64,000 nt of DNA, from positions 827,418 to 891,417 of the forward strand of contig NZ_CP082247.1 in assembly GCF_019879105.1 (NCBI RefSeq). The letters run 5' to 3'. The notes under the pieces were generated by a model, which was not told the DNA's origin, made no database searches, and saw nothing but the letters and a program-made list of their open reading frames with translations. Made by a program: the position numbers and the translations under genes. Shown one piece after another: positions 39,659-48,876 of the stretch. The DNA is from Natrinema sp. SYSU A 869. GTDB lineage: Archaea > Halobacteriota > Halobacteria > Halobacteriales > Natrialbaceae. Numbering within the stretch: the first letter of the stretch is position 1; each line of letters begins with the position of its first letter.

Positions 39659-41665
39659 ATGACTAATATGGGTAACGATAGCACGCAGTTTCGACGATAT
39701 CGACGCGAGATCCTGAGCGGGGTCGCAGCCGGGACGGCAGCGGTCGCAACTAGCGGTGCGGCGACTGCTACGGGTTGGAACGACCGATCCGCTAGAAACG
39801 GAAGCGACGACGAGAAGAACGGGTCGACGCGTCAGATGGAATCACTCGACCGGGGCCTAGTGGCCGTTCCGACGGGAGACAGGGTACTCGTCCGATGGCG
39901 ACTGCTCGGGACCGAGCCCACCGATCTGGGATTCCACGTGTATCGCGACGGTGAACGGGTGAACAACAAACCGATCACCGACAGCACGAATTACCTCGAT
40001 CCCGAGGGAACGACAGACTCAACGTACGCGGTTCGAGCGGTCGGAAACGGTCGAGCCAGCGGCAGGAAAGACGGCGGCCAGAAACCCGGCATGTCGGAGT
40101 CCGTCGAGGTGTGGGACAACCAGTACAAGGAGATCCCGCTGAACAAGCCCGATCCCGTCGAAGGCGAGGACGGCGAGACGGTCACGTACCACGCGAACGA
40201 CGCGAGCGTGGGCGACCTCACGGGCGACGGAACGCTCGACATCGTCCAGAAGTGGACGCCGTCGAACGCGAAGGACAACGCCCACGAGGGGCACACGAGC
40301 GACGTCCTGATCGACGGGTACACGATCGAGGGCAAGCACCTCTGGCGGATCAACCTCGGGCAGAACGTCCGGGCCGGCGCACACTACACGCCGTTCGTCG
40401 TCTACGACTTCGACGGTGACGGGACGGCAGAACTGGCCGTGCGAACGTCCGACGGTACCACCGACGGGACCGGAACGGTCATCGGTGACCCGGACGCGGA
40501 TTACACGAACGAAGTAGGACGCATTCTCGAGGGACCGGAGTATCTCACCGTCTTCGACGGCGAGACCGGCGAAGCGCTCGCAACAGCGGACTTCGAGCCC
40601 GCGCGCGGAGACCTCTGTTCGTGGGGCGACTGCTACGGGAACCGCGCCGACCGGTTCCTCGCCGGCGTCGGTTACTTCGACGGCGAGCGCCCGAGCATCC
40701 TCATGACGCGGGGCTACTACGAGAAATCGATGCTGGCCGCCTGGGACTTCCGCGACGGCGAACTCGAGACTCGCTGGATCTTCGATAGCGACGACGGAAA
40801 TCAGGAGTACGAGGGCCAAGGTAACCACCAGCTCGTCACCGCCGACGTCGACGACGACGGCAAGGACGAGATCGTCTACGGCTCGTGTGTCATCGATCAC
40901 GACGGCACCGGACTCTACTCGACCGGCTGGAACCACGGCGACGCACTCCACGTGAGCGACTTCGATCCCGATCGGGACGGGCTCGAAGTCTTCATGCCCC
41001 ACGAGTGGGGGCCGTACGGAGCGACGTTCCGCGACGCCGCAACGGGCGAGTTACTGTGGGGCGTCGAAGCGGAGGGCGACATCGGCAGAGGGCTGATCGC
41101 GGACATCGATCCGAACCACGACGGTGCCGAGGCGTGGGCGGGGATCCCCCTGTCTGACAACGATATCGGCTTGTGGTCGGCTCAGGGCGAGCAGATCAAT
41201 GAGAACTCCGTCGACTCGATGAATTTCGGGATCTGGTGGACCGGTGACCTGCACCGAGAGCTGCTGGACCACGACTTCCTCGGCTGGGACGAGGGGTACG
41301 GCCACGGCTGGATCAAGAAGTGGAACCCGGAGACGCAGGAACTGGATCTCGTGAAGTCCTTCAACGGCACGCGGTCGAACAACGGCTCGAAGGGGACACC
41401 GTGTCTCTCGGGAGACATCCTCGGCGACTGGCGGGAGGAGGTGATCTGGCGGACCGAAGACAGCGAGGCGTTGCGCCTGTATGCGACGCCGTACGAGACC
41501 GACCACCGACTGCACACGTTGCTGCACGATTCTCAGTACCGAACCGCGATCGCGTGGCAGAACGCCGGCTACAACCAGCCGCCGTGGCCGAGTTACTTCC
41601 TCGGTCATGGGATGGACGAACCGCCGAAGCCAGACATCGAACTCGTCTCCGCTGATACTGACTGA
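39659..41665 (+). CDS. PL11 rhamnogalacturonan lyase (copy 3)
   Basis: Third tandem rhamnogalacturonan lyase, 668 residues, with twin-arginine signal (RRYRREILSGVAAGTAAVA). The lyase body matches copy 2 over long stretches (for example the DFDGDGTAELAVRTSDGTTDGTGT region). It has its own changes, such as DVDDDGKDEIVYGSCVIDHDG, where one calcium-motif glycine is replaced by Asp, and a shorter linker. The duplicated downstream spacer does not follow this copy, marking the right edge of the amplified block. Secreted, calcium-dependent function is inferred from the family. Confidence 0.9.
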   Translation: MTNMGNDSTQFRRYRREILSGVAAGTAAVATSGAATATGWNDRSARNGSDDEKNGSTRQMESLDRGLVAVPTGDRVLVRWRLLGTEPTDLGFHVYRDGERVNNKPITDSTNYLDPEGTTDSTYAVRAVGNGRASGRKDGGQKPGMSESVEVWDNQYKEIPLNKPDPVEGEDGETVTYHANDASVGDLTGDGTLDIVQKWTPSNAKDNAHEGHTSDVLIDGYTIEGKHLWRINLGQNVRAGAHYTPFVVYDFDGDGTAELAVRTSDGTTDGTGTVIGDPDADYTNEVGRILEGPEYLTVFDGETGEALATADFEPARGDLCSWGDCYGNRADRFLAGVGYFDGERPSILMTRGYYEKSMLAAWDFRDGELETRWIFDSDDGNQEYEGQGNHQLVTADVDDDGKDEIVYGSCVIDHDGTGLYSTGWNHGDALHVSDFDPDRDGLEVFMPHEWGPYGATFRDAATGELLWGVEAEGDIGRGLIADIDPNHDGAEAWAGIPLSDNDIGLWSAQGEQINENSVDSMNFGIWWTGDLHRELLDHDFLGWDEGYGHGWIKKWNPETQELDLVKSFNGTRSNNGSKGTPCLSGDILGDWREEVIWRTEDSEALRLYATPYETDHRLHTLLHDSQYRTAIAWQNAGYNQPPWPSYFLGHGMDEPPKPDIELVSADTD

Positions 41666-41892
41666 GCGGTACCCGTTCCGTCGTGGGACCGGTACGGCGC
41701 TGATCAGTGTCGCACTCGACGGACCGAGATAGTGGAGTTCGTGGTCCCGATCACGGAATCCACCACCCGAAGCGGTTCTAGCACGGAGATTCAGTTAGAT
41801 TCGTGGAGCGTGAGCGGACGAGGTGCTACCTGAGGCAGCGCCGTCTCTCCCTTCATGATAACGTTTACAATGATCGGTGCGAACGGGTACCT

Positions 41893-43902
41893 ATGTCAAT
41901 CGGAGTATGCTACTTTCCGGAGCATTGGCCGCGCGAACGGTGGGAGACGGATATTCAGCAGATGGCCAACGCCGGAATCGAATACGTGCGCATGGCCGAG
42001 TTCTCATGGCGGGTCCTCGAGCCGGAACGCAGCGAGTTTGACTTCGAGTGGCTGGACGAAATCATCGACCTGATCGGTGAGTACGAGATGCAGGCCGTTC
42101 TGTGTACACCGACGGCGTCGCCGCCGCGGTGGTTAGTCGAGGAGCGACCCGAAATCCTCCAGACGGACCGCGACGGAACGACCAGATCGGTCGGCAGCCG
42201 ACGGCACTACTGTTTCACCTCCGAGGCGTACCGCGAGGAAACCGACCGCGTCGTCCGGACGATGGCTGAGCGCTACGCCGACGATTCGCGCGTCGTCGGT
42301 TGGCAGACCGACAACGAATACGGCTGTCACGGAACGACTCGCTGTTACTGCGACGACTGTGCCGCCGCGTTCCGAGACTGGGTTCGCGAGGAGTACGAAA
42401 CCATCGACACCCTCAACGACGCGTGGGGGACGACCTTCTGGAGTCAGCAGTACGACGACTTCGAACAGGTCGACATCCCACGGCCGACGCCTGCCCAGGA
42501 CCATCCCTCGCTGTGGCTTGACTTCGCCCGGTTTGCGAGTGACAGCGTCGTCGAGTACAACCGACTGCAGGCGAACCTCCTGCGCGACGCGAACGACGAC
42601 TGGTTCGTCACGCACAACTTCATGAACCTGTTCGAGTCGGTCGACGCCTACGACGTCGGCGACGACCTCGATCTGATCTCGTGGGACTCGTACCCGACCG
42701 GCCATGCTCAACAGGCTGGCGGCGAGACGACGACCGACGAACTCCGTGCGGGGAATCCCGATCTGCTCTCGTTCAATCACGACCTCTACCGGAGCGTGCT
42801 CGACCGGCCGTTCTGGGTGATGGAACAACAGCCAGGAGACGTCAATTGGCCGCCACACTCCACGCAGCCTGCGGAGGGAGCGATGCGTCTGTGGGCCCAC
42901 CACGCGACCGCCCACGGTGCCGACGCCATCGTCTACTTCCGCTGGCGACGCTGCCTCGAGGGCCAAGAACAGTATCACGCCGGCCTCCGCAAGCAGGATG
43001 GGTCCCCGGATCGTGGGTATCACGACGCAACGCGGGCGGCCGAGGAACTGTTCGACGTCGACGATGTCGACGCACCTGTTGCCCTGCTTCACGACTACGA
43101 GAACGCGTGGGCGCTCAGTAAACAGTCCCACGCACCCGATTTCGACTACTGGCAGCTGTTACAGTCGTTCTACGCGGCGATCCGAGCACGCGGCGTTCAG
43201 GTCGACATCGTTCACCCCGAGAGCGATATCGAATCGTATGACGCGGTCGTCGCTCCGACGCTTCACCTGCTGACCGAATCGCTAGCCGACCATCTGACTG
43301 CGTACGTCGACTCCGGCGGCGAACTGCTACTCGGCCCGCGGACGGGCGTCAAAGACGAGGACAATACTCTCCGACCCGACCCCCAGCCCGGTCCGCTGTC
43401 TCCCCTCGTCGGTGCGACCGTCGACCAGCACGAGACGCTCCCGATGCAGTTCGAGCGGACCGTCGTCCGACCCGACGAGCCGCACACTGACTACGCGTTC
43501 CGGACATGGGCCGAATGGATCGACGCTGATACGGCCGAGCCGGTGCTCGAGTATGCGGGCAACGATATCGAAGCCGGACGGACAGCGGCCGTTCGAAACA
43601 CGGTTGGTGACGGATGCGTCGTCTACTGCGGTGTCTGGCCCGAGGCCGACCTCGCGAACGACCTCGTCGGGTCCCTCCTCGGCCGCGCCGGCGTCCGCCG
43701 CTCGGATCCGCTCCCCGAGGGCGTTCGTGTCGCCTGCCGTGATGGCCACACGTGGGTGATGAACTTCGGGAGCGAGCCGATCATGGTGACACTCGAGGAG
43801 GAGACATCGTGGCGGCTCGGCGGCCCCGAGATCGAACCGTTCGATGTCTCGATCGCCGATACCGACGTTGTCGACGGCCTGTCCGCGCGGATTCTGATGT
43901 AG
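41893..43902 (+). CDS. GH42 beta-galactosidase
   Basis: Predicted cytoplasmic beta-galactosidase for short galacto-oligosaccharides. The 669-residue sequence has the GH42 start MSIGVCYFPEHWPRERWETD, acid/base Glu142 in WQTDNEYGCH, the zinc-type cysteine cluster (CHGTTRCYCDDC) next to it, nucleophile Glu311 in FWVMEQQPGDVNW, the beta-galactosidase trimerisation domain (about 390-600: VDIVHPESDIESYDAVVAPTLHLLT) and a C-terminal beta domain. ATG 41893 begins the family-like sequence; the upstream extension from 41803 is not used. No signal peptide. It gives the cell a second beta-galactosidase besides the GH2 enzyme. Confidence 0.9.
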   Translation: MSIGVCYFPEHWPRERWETDIQQMANAGIEYVRMAEFSWRVLEPERSEFDFEWLDEIIDLIGEYEMQAVLCTPTASPPRWLVEERPEILQTDRDGTTRSVGSRRHYCFTSEAYREETDRVVRTMAERYADDSRVVGWQTDNEYGCHGTTRCYCDDCAAAFRDWVREEYETIDTLNDAWGTTFWSQQYDDFEQVDIPRPTPAQDHPSLWLDFARFASDSVVEYNRLQANLLRDANDDWFVTHNFMNLFESVDAYDVGDDLDLISWDSYPTGHAQQAGGETTTDELRAGNPDLLSFNHDLYRSVLDRPFWVMEQQPGDVNWPPHSTQPAEGAMRLWAHHATAHGADAIVYFRWRRCLEGQEQYHAGLRKQDGSPDRGYHDATRAAEELFDVDDVDAPVALLHDYENAWALSKQSHAPDFDYWQLLQSFYAAIRARGVQVDIVHPESDIESYDAVVAPTLHLLTESLADHLTAYVDSGGELLLGPRTGVKDEDNTLRPDPQPGPLSPLVGATVDQHETLPMQFERTVVRPDEPHTDYAFRTWAEWIDADTAEPVLEYAGNDIEAGRTAAVRNTVGDGCVVYCGVWPEADLANDLVGSLLGRAGVRRSDPLPEGVRVACRDGHTWVMNFGSEPIMVTLEEETSWRLGGPEIEPFDVSIADTDVVDGLSARILM

Positions 43903-44230
43903 CGGTGGAACGATACTCGGACCGGGAAACGATCGACGCGATCGATGTTAACCGTGCGGAAATGGCCTCGAGAAACGGATCACCGGACTGAATCAATTTC
44001 GATTTTCCGTCCCGGATCGATCTCAACAGACGCCCGTCTATCCGGTGGTATCGGACAATATCTTGATTCGAATCGCGATTCCCCCTCGAAGGGCAGTCCG
44101 AACGCAGCCTTGATGAAGAGCCAGCGATACCGACGACCCAGAGGAGGTTGACCCGACGATGTCGGCCGATATGGTGCTATGAAACCCTCCCGAAACGACT
44201 AAACGAAAGTCGCTCGGAATGAAAACATAG
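43903..44230. other. Intergenic region with imperfect operator-like palindrome
   Basis: 328 nt without a gene. At 44039-44057 the sequence TATCCGG-TGGTA-TCGGACA matches the TGTCCGG-N5-CCGGACA pattern found elsewhere in the locus with two differences, about 175 nt before the dehydratase start at 44231. Nothing else seen. Confidence 0.4.
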
Positions 44231-45385
44231 ATGACTGAAATCGTCGACTACGAGCTGTTCGCGGTGCCGCCACGATGGCTGTTCCTCCGTCTCGAGACGG
44301 ACGACGGAACGGTCGGCTGGGGAGAGCCGGTCGTGGAGGGACGGGCAAAGACCGTCCGGACCGCGGTCGAGGAACTCCTCGACAACTACCTGCTGGGAAC
44401 GGATCCGACCCGGATCGAGGATCACTGGCAGGCGATGTACCGTGGCGGTTTCTATCGAGGCGGCCCCGTATTGATGAGCGCAATCGCAGGTATCGATCAG
44501 GCCCTGTGGGACATCAAGGGCAAGCAACTGGGCGTCCCGGTTCACGAACTACTCGGCGGGCCAGTCCGGGATCGGATCCGAGTCTATCAGTGGATCGGCG
44601 GTGACCGCCCCGCCGATGTAGCCGAACAGGCCCGAAAGCAGGTCGAGGCGGGCTTTACGGCGCTCAAGATGAACGCGACGGAAGAAGTCGAACGCGTCGA
44701 CGATCCCGCGACGATCGAGGCCGCCGTCACTCGGCTTCGTGAGGTTCGCGAGGCCGTCGGTGACGACGTCGACATCGGTGTCGACTTCCACGGTCGCGTT
44801 TCGAAACCGATGGCGAAACGGCTCGTCAAAGAGCTGGAACCGCACGAACCGATGTTCGTCGAGGAGCCAGTCCTGCCGGAACACAACGATGCGCTGCCGA
44901 CGATCGCGTCCCATACCACGACTCCGATCGCCACGGGTGAGCGAATGTTCTCCCGGTGGGACTTCAAAGAAGTATTCGAGAGCGGGGCGGTCGACGTGAT
45001 CCAGCCCGACCTCAGCCACGCTGGTGGGATCACCGAGGTCACAAAGATCGCCTCGATGGCCGAAGCGTACGACGTGGCGATGGCTCCACACTGTCCCCTC
45101 GGGCCGCTCGCACTCGCATCCTGTCTCCAGGTAGACGCCTGCTCGCACAACGCGCTCATTCAGGAACAGAGCCTGAACATCCACTACAACGAGACCAGCG
45201 ACGTACTCGAGTACCTGACCGATCCGTCCGTGTTCGACTACGAGGACGGCTACGTCGAGATCCCGGACGAGCCTGGCCTCGGTGTCGAGATCGATGAGGA
45301 TCACGTCCGCAAACAGGCTGAACTCGAGCACGACTGGCACAATCCCGTCTGGCGACACGACGACGGCAGCGTCGCCGAATGGTAA
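44231..45385 (+). CDS. dgoD: D-galactonate dehydratase-like enolase-superfamily enzyme (DgoD)
   Basis: Predicted cytoplasmic dehydratase turning D-galactonate (from galactose oxidation) into 2-keto-3-deoxygalactonate, which KdgK would phosphorylate. The 384-residue sequence follows DgoD closely: WLFLRLETDDGTVGWGEPVVEGRAKTV, RGGPVLMSAIAGIDQALWDIKGK, the VDFHGRVSKPMAKRL metal Asp block, MFVEEPVLPEHND, TPIATGERMFSRWDFK and MAPHCPLGPLALASCLQ with the catalytic His. A family assignment below the superfamily level is well supported by the MAPHCPLGP and GERMF motifs. It joins galactose released by GH2 and GH42 to central metabolism. It is preceded by an operator-like palindrome. Confidence 0.85.
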   Translation: MTEIVDYELFAVPPRWLFLRLETDDGTVGWGEPVVEGRAKTVRTAVEELLDNYLLGTDPTRIEDHWQAMYRGGFYRGGPVLMSAIAGIDQALWDIKGKQLGVPVHELLGGPVRDRIRVYQWIGGDRPADVAEQARKQVEAGFTALKMNATEEVERVDDPATIEAAVTRLREVREAVGDDVDIGVDFHGRVSKPMAKRLVKELEPHEPMFVEEPVLPEHNDALPTIASHTTTPIATGERMFSRWDFKEVFESGAVDVIQPDLSHAGGITEVTKIASMAEAYDVAMAPHCPLGPLALASCLQVDACSHNALIQEQSLNIHYNETSDVLEYLTDPSVFDYEDGYVEIPDEPGLGVEIDEDHVRKQAELEHDWHNPVWRHDDGSVAEW

Positions 45386-45616
45386 CGTAACGCTCTCGGA
45401 GCAGTACCTCTGTGACAGTCACGACGGCTCTCAGTTTCTCGTCGTCGCAATCGACTCTCGAAGCCGGTCCGAGGAAAACACGTCACCCGTCGTCACTCCA
45501 ACGGGCTCGTTCCGTGTTGCCGTTCCATGGCTCGGATACGTCCACTGGTGCGGTAGTTCGCATCCAATAGACGGGACTACCCGTACTAATTTAGCCGTCC
45601 CGTGAGAAGAGAGAGT

Positions 45617-46693
45617 ATGAGTCGAAGTACCAGTGCTACCGTCCGTGTCGGCGTTCGAACGCGTTCTCTCTCGGAAGGTAGATTGCGATACATACGCCAG
45701 CTTGGTGCAACAGATATCTTCGTCGATCACGCCGATACGGACGAGGAACCCGACGAATTCAATGATCGCGATGGTGCCGAGACGATCGCAGTCGGGCCGG
45801 ACCAGATTCCGTCCGTCTCGGAACTCACGGCCGCTCGAGACCGTATCGAGGACGCGGGACTATCGTTTACGGGCGTTCAATCGCTCCCGTATTCGATGTA
45901 TGGTGATATCATGTTCGGGCGAGAGGGTACAGACGACGCGCTCGATCAGATCACGACCCTGATCCGAAATCTCGGGCAAGCCGGCATTCCGGTGTTAGGA
46001 TATCAATGGAACCCTCGCAGCGTCGTCCCGATGCGAACGTCGCCCGTCGAGACGCGAGGCGGTGCCGAGGCGACCGCCTTCGATTACGACGAACTCGACG
46101 ACCCCGACGAACTCGCACCCGGTCTCGACCGAGCGTATACTGAAGCGGAGTTCTGGGACAACTACCAGTACTTCCTCGAGACCGTGCTTCCAGTCGCAGA
46201 GGACGCCGGCGTCGACCTCGCACTGCATCCGGTCGACCCGCCAGGTCTCGAGTCGCTCGGGGGCATTCCGCGTCTGTTTCGGAACATCAAGAACTTCGAG
46301 AGGGCCATGGAGCTCGTCCCGAGCGATAATCACGGATTGAAACTCTGTCTGGGCTGTTTCTCCCAGATGGGCGAAGACGTCACCGACGTCATCCGTCGCT
46401 TCGGCGAGCGTGACCAGATCGTCTTCATCCACTTCCGCGACGTCGTCGGGACGGTACCGAAATTCCACGAGACGTTCGTCGATACGGGGAACTTCGACAC
46501 CGCTACGGTGGTCAGAACGCTACGGGATATTGGGTTCGATGGGGCAGTTATTCCCGACCACGTGCCGAAGATGGAGGGGGACGACGACTGGAGACACCGG
46601 GCACGTGGGTTTACCGTCGGCTATCTTCGCGGCGTTATCGATACGGTTCAGTCGGAACCGACACGGACAACACAACTCTCAGAGCTCGAGTAG
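45617..46693 (+). CDS. UxuA-like mannonate dehydratase family protein
   Basis: A 358-residue TIM-barrel protein of the UxuA (D-mannonate dehydratase) family, which would form KDG from mannonate. Metal and active-site blocks are visible: LGYQWNPRSV, the ALHPVDPPGLES histidine, LKLCLGCFSQMG with its cysteine, FIHFRDVVGTVPKFHE and VIPDHVPKM...HRARGFTVGYLRGV. Sequence is divergent from bacterial UxuA, so the true substrate may be another aldonate. ATG 45617 (MSRSTSATV) is preferred to the ATG at 45602. It follows the dehydratase at 44231 on the same strand, separated by 231 nt. Confidence 0.75.
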   Translation: MSRSTSATVRVGVRTRSLSEGRLRYIRQLGATDIFVDHADTDEEPDEFNDRDGAETIAVGPDQIPSVSELTAARDRIEDAGLSFTGVQSLPYSMYGDIMFGREGTDDALDQITTLIRNLGQAGIPVLGYQWNPRSVVPMRTSPVETRGGAEATAFDYDELDDPDELAPGLDRAYTEAEFWDNYQYFLETVLPVAEDAGVDLALHPVDPPGLESLGGIPRLFRNIKNFERAMELVPSDNHGLKLCLGCFSQMGEDVTDVIRRFGERDQIVFIHFRDVVGTVPKFHETFVDTGNFDTATVVRTLRDIGFDGAVIPDHVPKMEGDDDWRHRARGFTVGYLRGVIDTVQSEPTRTTQLSELE

Positions 46694-46903
46694 GCCGGTT
46701 CTCTCCCATCGCCGTTTCGAAGCGGTTGTCGCTTCTTCCTCCAAAGCGCTCAGCGATCGATGGAAGCGTCAGTTGTCCGGCGTCCGTACAACGAAACACG
46801 GCTGATCGTCCGGCATCGTCGGAAACAGGTGAGTGACGAACGGCACGAGTGATAGTTGATAGACCGATTCCAGGCTTACTCCGGGAGACAGCCGCGAGAT
46901 GTC

Positions 46904-46920
46904 GTCCGGCAGAGCCGGAC
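46904..46920. promoter_or_regulatory. Operator-like palindrome GTCCGG-N5-CCGGAC
   Basis: GTCCGG (46904-46909) and CCGGAC (46915-46920) are separated by five bases, the same spacing as the perfect copies at 47056 and 63352. The outer T and A of the consensus are not kept. Regulatory role inferred. Confidence 0.35.
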
Positions 46921-47055
46921 TCGTAGACGATACTGTCACCCGTTCCACAGACATAGATTACAAACATATGCGTGTAAGTTCTCTGGCACTCCGAGAGAGT
47001 TCCGACTGAGAAATCGAATTCGTCGGGTACAGGTCCCGTAGTCGCGTTTCAGAGG

Positions 47056-47074
47056 TGTCCGGTGATACCGGACA
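47056..47074. promoter_or_regulatory. Operator-like palindrome TGTCCGG-N5-CCGGACA
   Basis: TGTCCGG (47056-47062), five bases TGATA, then CCGGACA (47068-47074); the arms extend one more base pair on each side (G and C). The arms and spacing are identical to the site beside the IclR promoter at 63352. It lies in the spacer upstream of no plus-strand gene and downstream of rhaM, so which promoter it serves is unclear. Confidence 0.5.
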
Positions 47075-47231
47075 CAATATGCGTAACGCTGCCACGACAC
47101 AGGCTACCGAGAGGTCGTTGCTGATCGCACAGTCCGACCGCTGCTGGGTCGTCGAATACCGTCAGGAGAGGGGGCGGAGCACTGGACGGTCCGTGATCAG
47201 TCAATTCGCGCGACGAACGTGACTGTGCCCG

Positions 47232-47537
47232 CTAGATCATTCGGTATACTTCATCCAGCCATTGGTCGGAGTCATCATCGACGACGATTCCGTCCATCTC
47301 CTCGGCCCAGCGAGCCTGTGCGTCGCTCGTGTCCATCACGTCTTGGATCGCCTCCGGATTGTCAAGTTCCATGAACCCGAAGACGTGCCCGTCCGACTCG
47401 AAGACGCTGTAGGTCTCGAGTCCGGCATCGGAATCGAGATACGCCGCTTCGAGCCACGTGGGCACGTCCTCGTGGGCCTCGCGGTATGCTTCACGCTGTC
47501 CGTCGGCGATTTCCAGATGGAACGCAATGCGTGCCAT
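47232..47537 (-). CDS. rhaM: L-rhamnose mutarotase
   Basis: Predicted cytoplasmic enzyme that interconverts the anomers of L-rhamnose. The 101-residue protein has the L-rhamnose mutarotase family pattern: FHLEIADGQREAYREAHEDVPTWLEAAYLDSD, ETYSVFESDGHVFGFMELDN (with the conserved catalytic His and Tyr) and DAQARWAEEMDG near the end. Bacterial RhaM is about 104 residues. It is located at the edge of the L-rhamnose catabolic block, upstream of the dehydratase/LLM pair. Confidence 0.85.
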   Translation of the reverse strand: MARIAFHLEIADGQREAYREAHEDVPTWLEAAYLDSDAGLETYSVFESDGHVFGFMELDNPEAIQDVMDTSDAQARWAEEMDGIVVDDDSDQWLDEVYRMI

Positions 47538-47841
47538 ACAGGAGGCAAATCGAGCGGCAGTCCCTTAGCTATTCCCCAGTTCGTGTCGTTCGGAACGTCA
47601 CTCGAGACGGTCCCGATCGACGGTCGCTTCGTCGACTTCGATCCCGATCCCGAGTGTCTCTGGTACTGCGAGCCCGCCGCTGGGGGATCGAACGGGGACT
47701 CGAGGAGGTCATGTCGAGGAGGATCTTCGCCGCGATCAAACTCGAATAGAACGGGCTCGAGTACCGTTCTCTTGGCGTGGGGAGACGGCGAGCCGAAGAG
47801 GAAACAGAAAACGTGACGGCGATCGATGTCGACGGCGAGGT
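47538..47841. other. Spacer with a possible small broken ORF
   Basis: A plus-strand reading VSFGTSLETVPIDGRFVDFD...CLWYCEPAAGG from about 47583 would join IERGLEEVMSRRIFAAIKLE, ending with TAG at 47747-47749, if one G were added to the GGGGG run at 47682-47686. The family is not recognised and the start is uncertain. It may be the remnant of a gene or a chance reading. Confidence 0.3.
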
Positions 47842-48873
47842 CTACTGGAACTGCGGCATTACTTCGTCGGCGAACAGCTCCATACCGCCGGTCTCGGGGA
47901 AGTCGACGAACCAGCACTGGAACTTCGTGACGCCGGTGTCGATCCGCTGCTCGATCGCGTCGGCACACTCCTCGGGCGTCCCCATGATGAAGTACTCATT
48001 GGCGATCTCCTCGGTCGTGATGTCGGCCTGATCGACGTACTCCTCTTCGAACTGAATCGGGATCATCAGGTCGAGCAGGCGCTCGTATTTCTCGGGATCG
48101 CGCGTACAGATGACGTGCCCGTCCCAAGAGTACTCGATCTCGTCCGGATCGCGGCCGACCGTCTCGCAGTGGTCCTCGATGACGCCGATCTTGTGCTCGA
48201 GCGTCTCCGGGGTCCCGTTGAACACGTCCGTGTTCCAGACGTCGGCGTGTTTCGCGACGAGTTTCAGCGTCACCTCTTCGCCCTGGCCGCCGACGAGGAT
48301 CGGCGGATGGGGGTCCTGAACCGGCCCGGGCTCACAGTAGGCACCGTCGATCTGGTAGCGATCGCCAGCGAAGGAGGCGGGTTCGCCGGAATCGGTGGCC
48401 CACAGCTCCTTTATCAGGCGGATGCTCTCGTCTAGTCGCATCAGCCGCTCGAAGCCGTCGCGGTACTCCCAGTCGTAGGCCTCGTACTCGGGTTCGTGCC
48501 ACCCCGCACCGAGTCCAAGCTCGAGCCGGCCGTCGGAAATGACGTCCAGTGTCGCAGCCATCTTCGCGACGAGTGCGGGGTTGCGGTAGTCGTTACAGAG
48601 GACGAGCGAGCCGAGATTGATGTCGTCGGTGAGGCCGGCCAGTGCGGACAACAGCGTCCAGCACTCGTACTCGGCGTGATCGCGCCCGAGCATGAGGTGA
48701 TCCGGTGCCCACGCGGCGTCGAAGCCGAGTTCCTCGGCTTTTAGGACGCCCTCCTTCGTCGTCTCCCAGTCGAGTCGCTCGTAACACGGCGTATCGCGGT
48801 GCGTGGGATCCGTCCCCGATTCCGGCGCGCCCGCGAACACCGGTACGTTGTACTCAAACGTGACGTCGGTCAT
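47842..48873 (-). CDS. LLM-class flavin/F420-dependent oxidoreductase
   Basis: A 343-residue luciferase-like monooxygenase superfamily TIM barrel: RLDWETTKEGVLKAEELGFDAAWAPDHLML at the start, the LGSLVLCNDYRNPALVAKMAATLD block, RLELGLGAGWHEPEYEAYDW, PPILVGGQGEEVTLKLVAKHADVWN and a C-terminal FIMGTPEECADAIEQRI. Haloarchaeal members often use F420. It follows the rhamnonate dehydratase gene by 3 nt and is surely cotranscribed, so it may oxidise a rhamnose-pathway intermediate. Reaction unknown. Confidence 0.82.
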   Translation of the reverse strand: MTDVTFEYNVPVFAGAPESGTDPTHRDTPCYERLDWETTKEGVLKAEELGFDAAWAPDHLMLGRDHAEYECWTLLSALAGLTDDINLGSLVLCNDYRNPALVAKMAATLDVISDGRLELGLGAGWHEPEYEAYDWEYRDGFERLMRLDESIRLIKELWATDSGEPASFAGDRYQIDGAYCEPGPVQDPHPPILVGGQGEEVTLKLVAKHADVWNTDVFNGTPETLEHKIGVIEDHCETVGRDPDEIEYSWDGHVICTRDPEKYERLLDLMIPIQFEEEYVDQADITTEEIANEYFIMGTPEECADAIEQRIDTGVTKFQCWFVDFPETGGMELFADEVMPQFQ

Positions 48874-48876
48874 GGA

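Larger units (their letters stand above)
46694..47231. other. Gene-poor region with several palindromes
   Basis: 538 nt. A minus-strand frame at 46769-46954 (61 codons) is open, but it was not accepted as a gene. The region holds a perfect TGTCCGG-N5-CCGGACA palindrome (47056-47074), a 6+6 copy (46904-46920) and weaker copies near 46775 and 46807, more than anywhere else in the window. Confidence 0.5.

Noticed and set aside
46769..46954. Minus-strand frame of 61 codons
   Set aside because: No recognised family, and its Pro-Asp-Asp repeats are just the CCGGACGA words of the palindromes; kept only as a note for RNA-seq.
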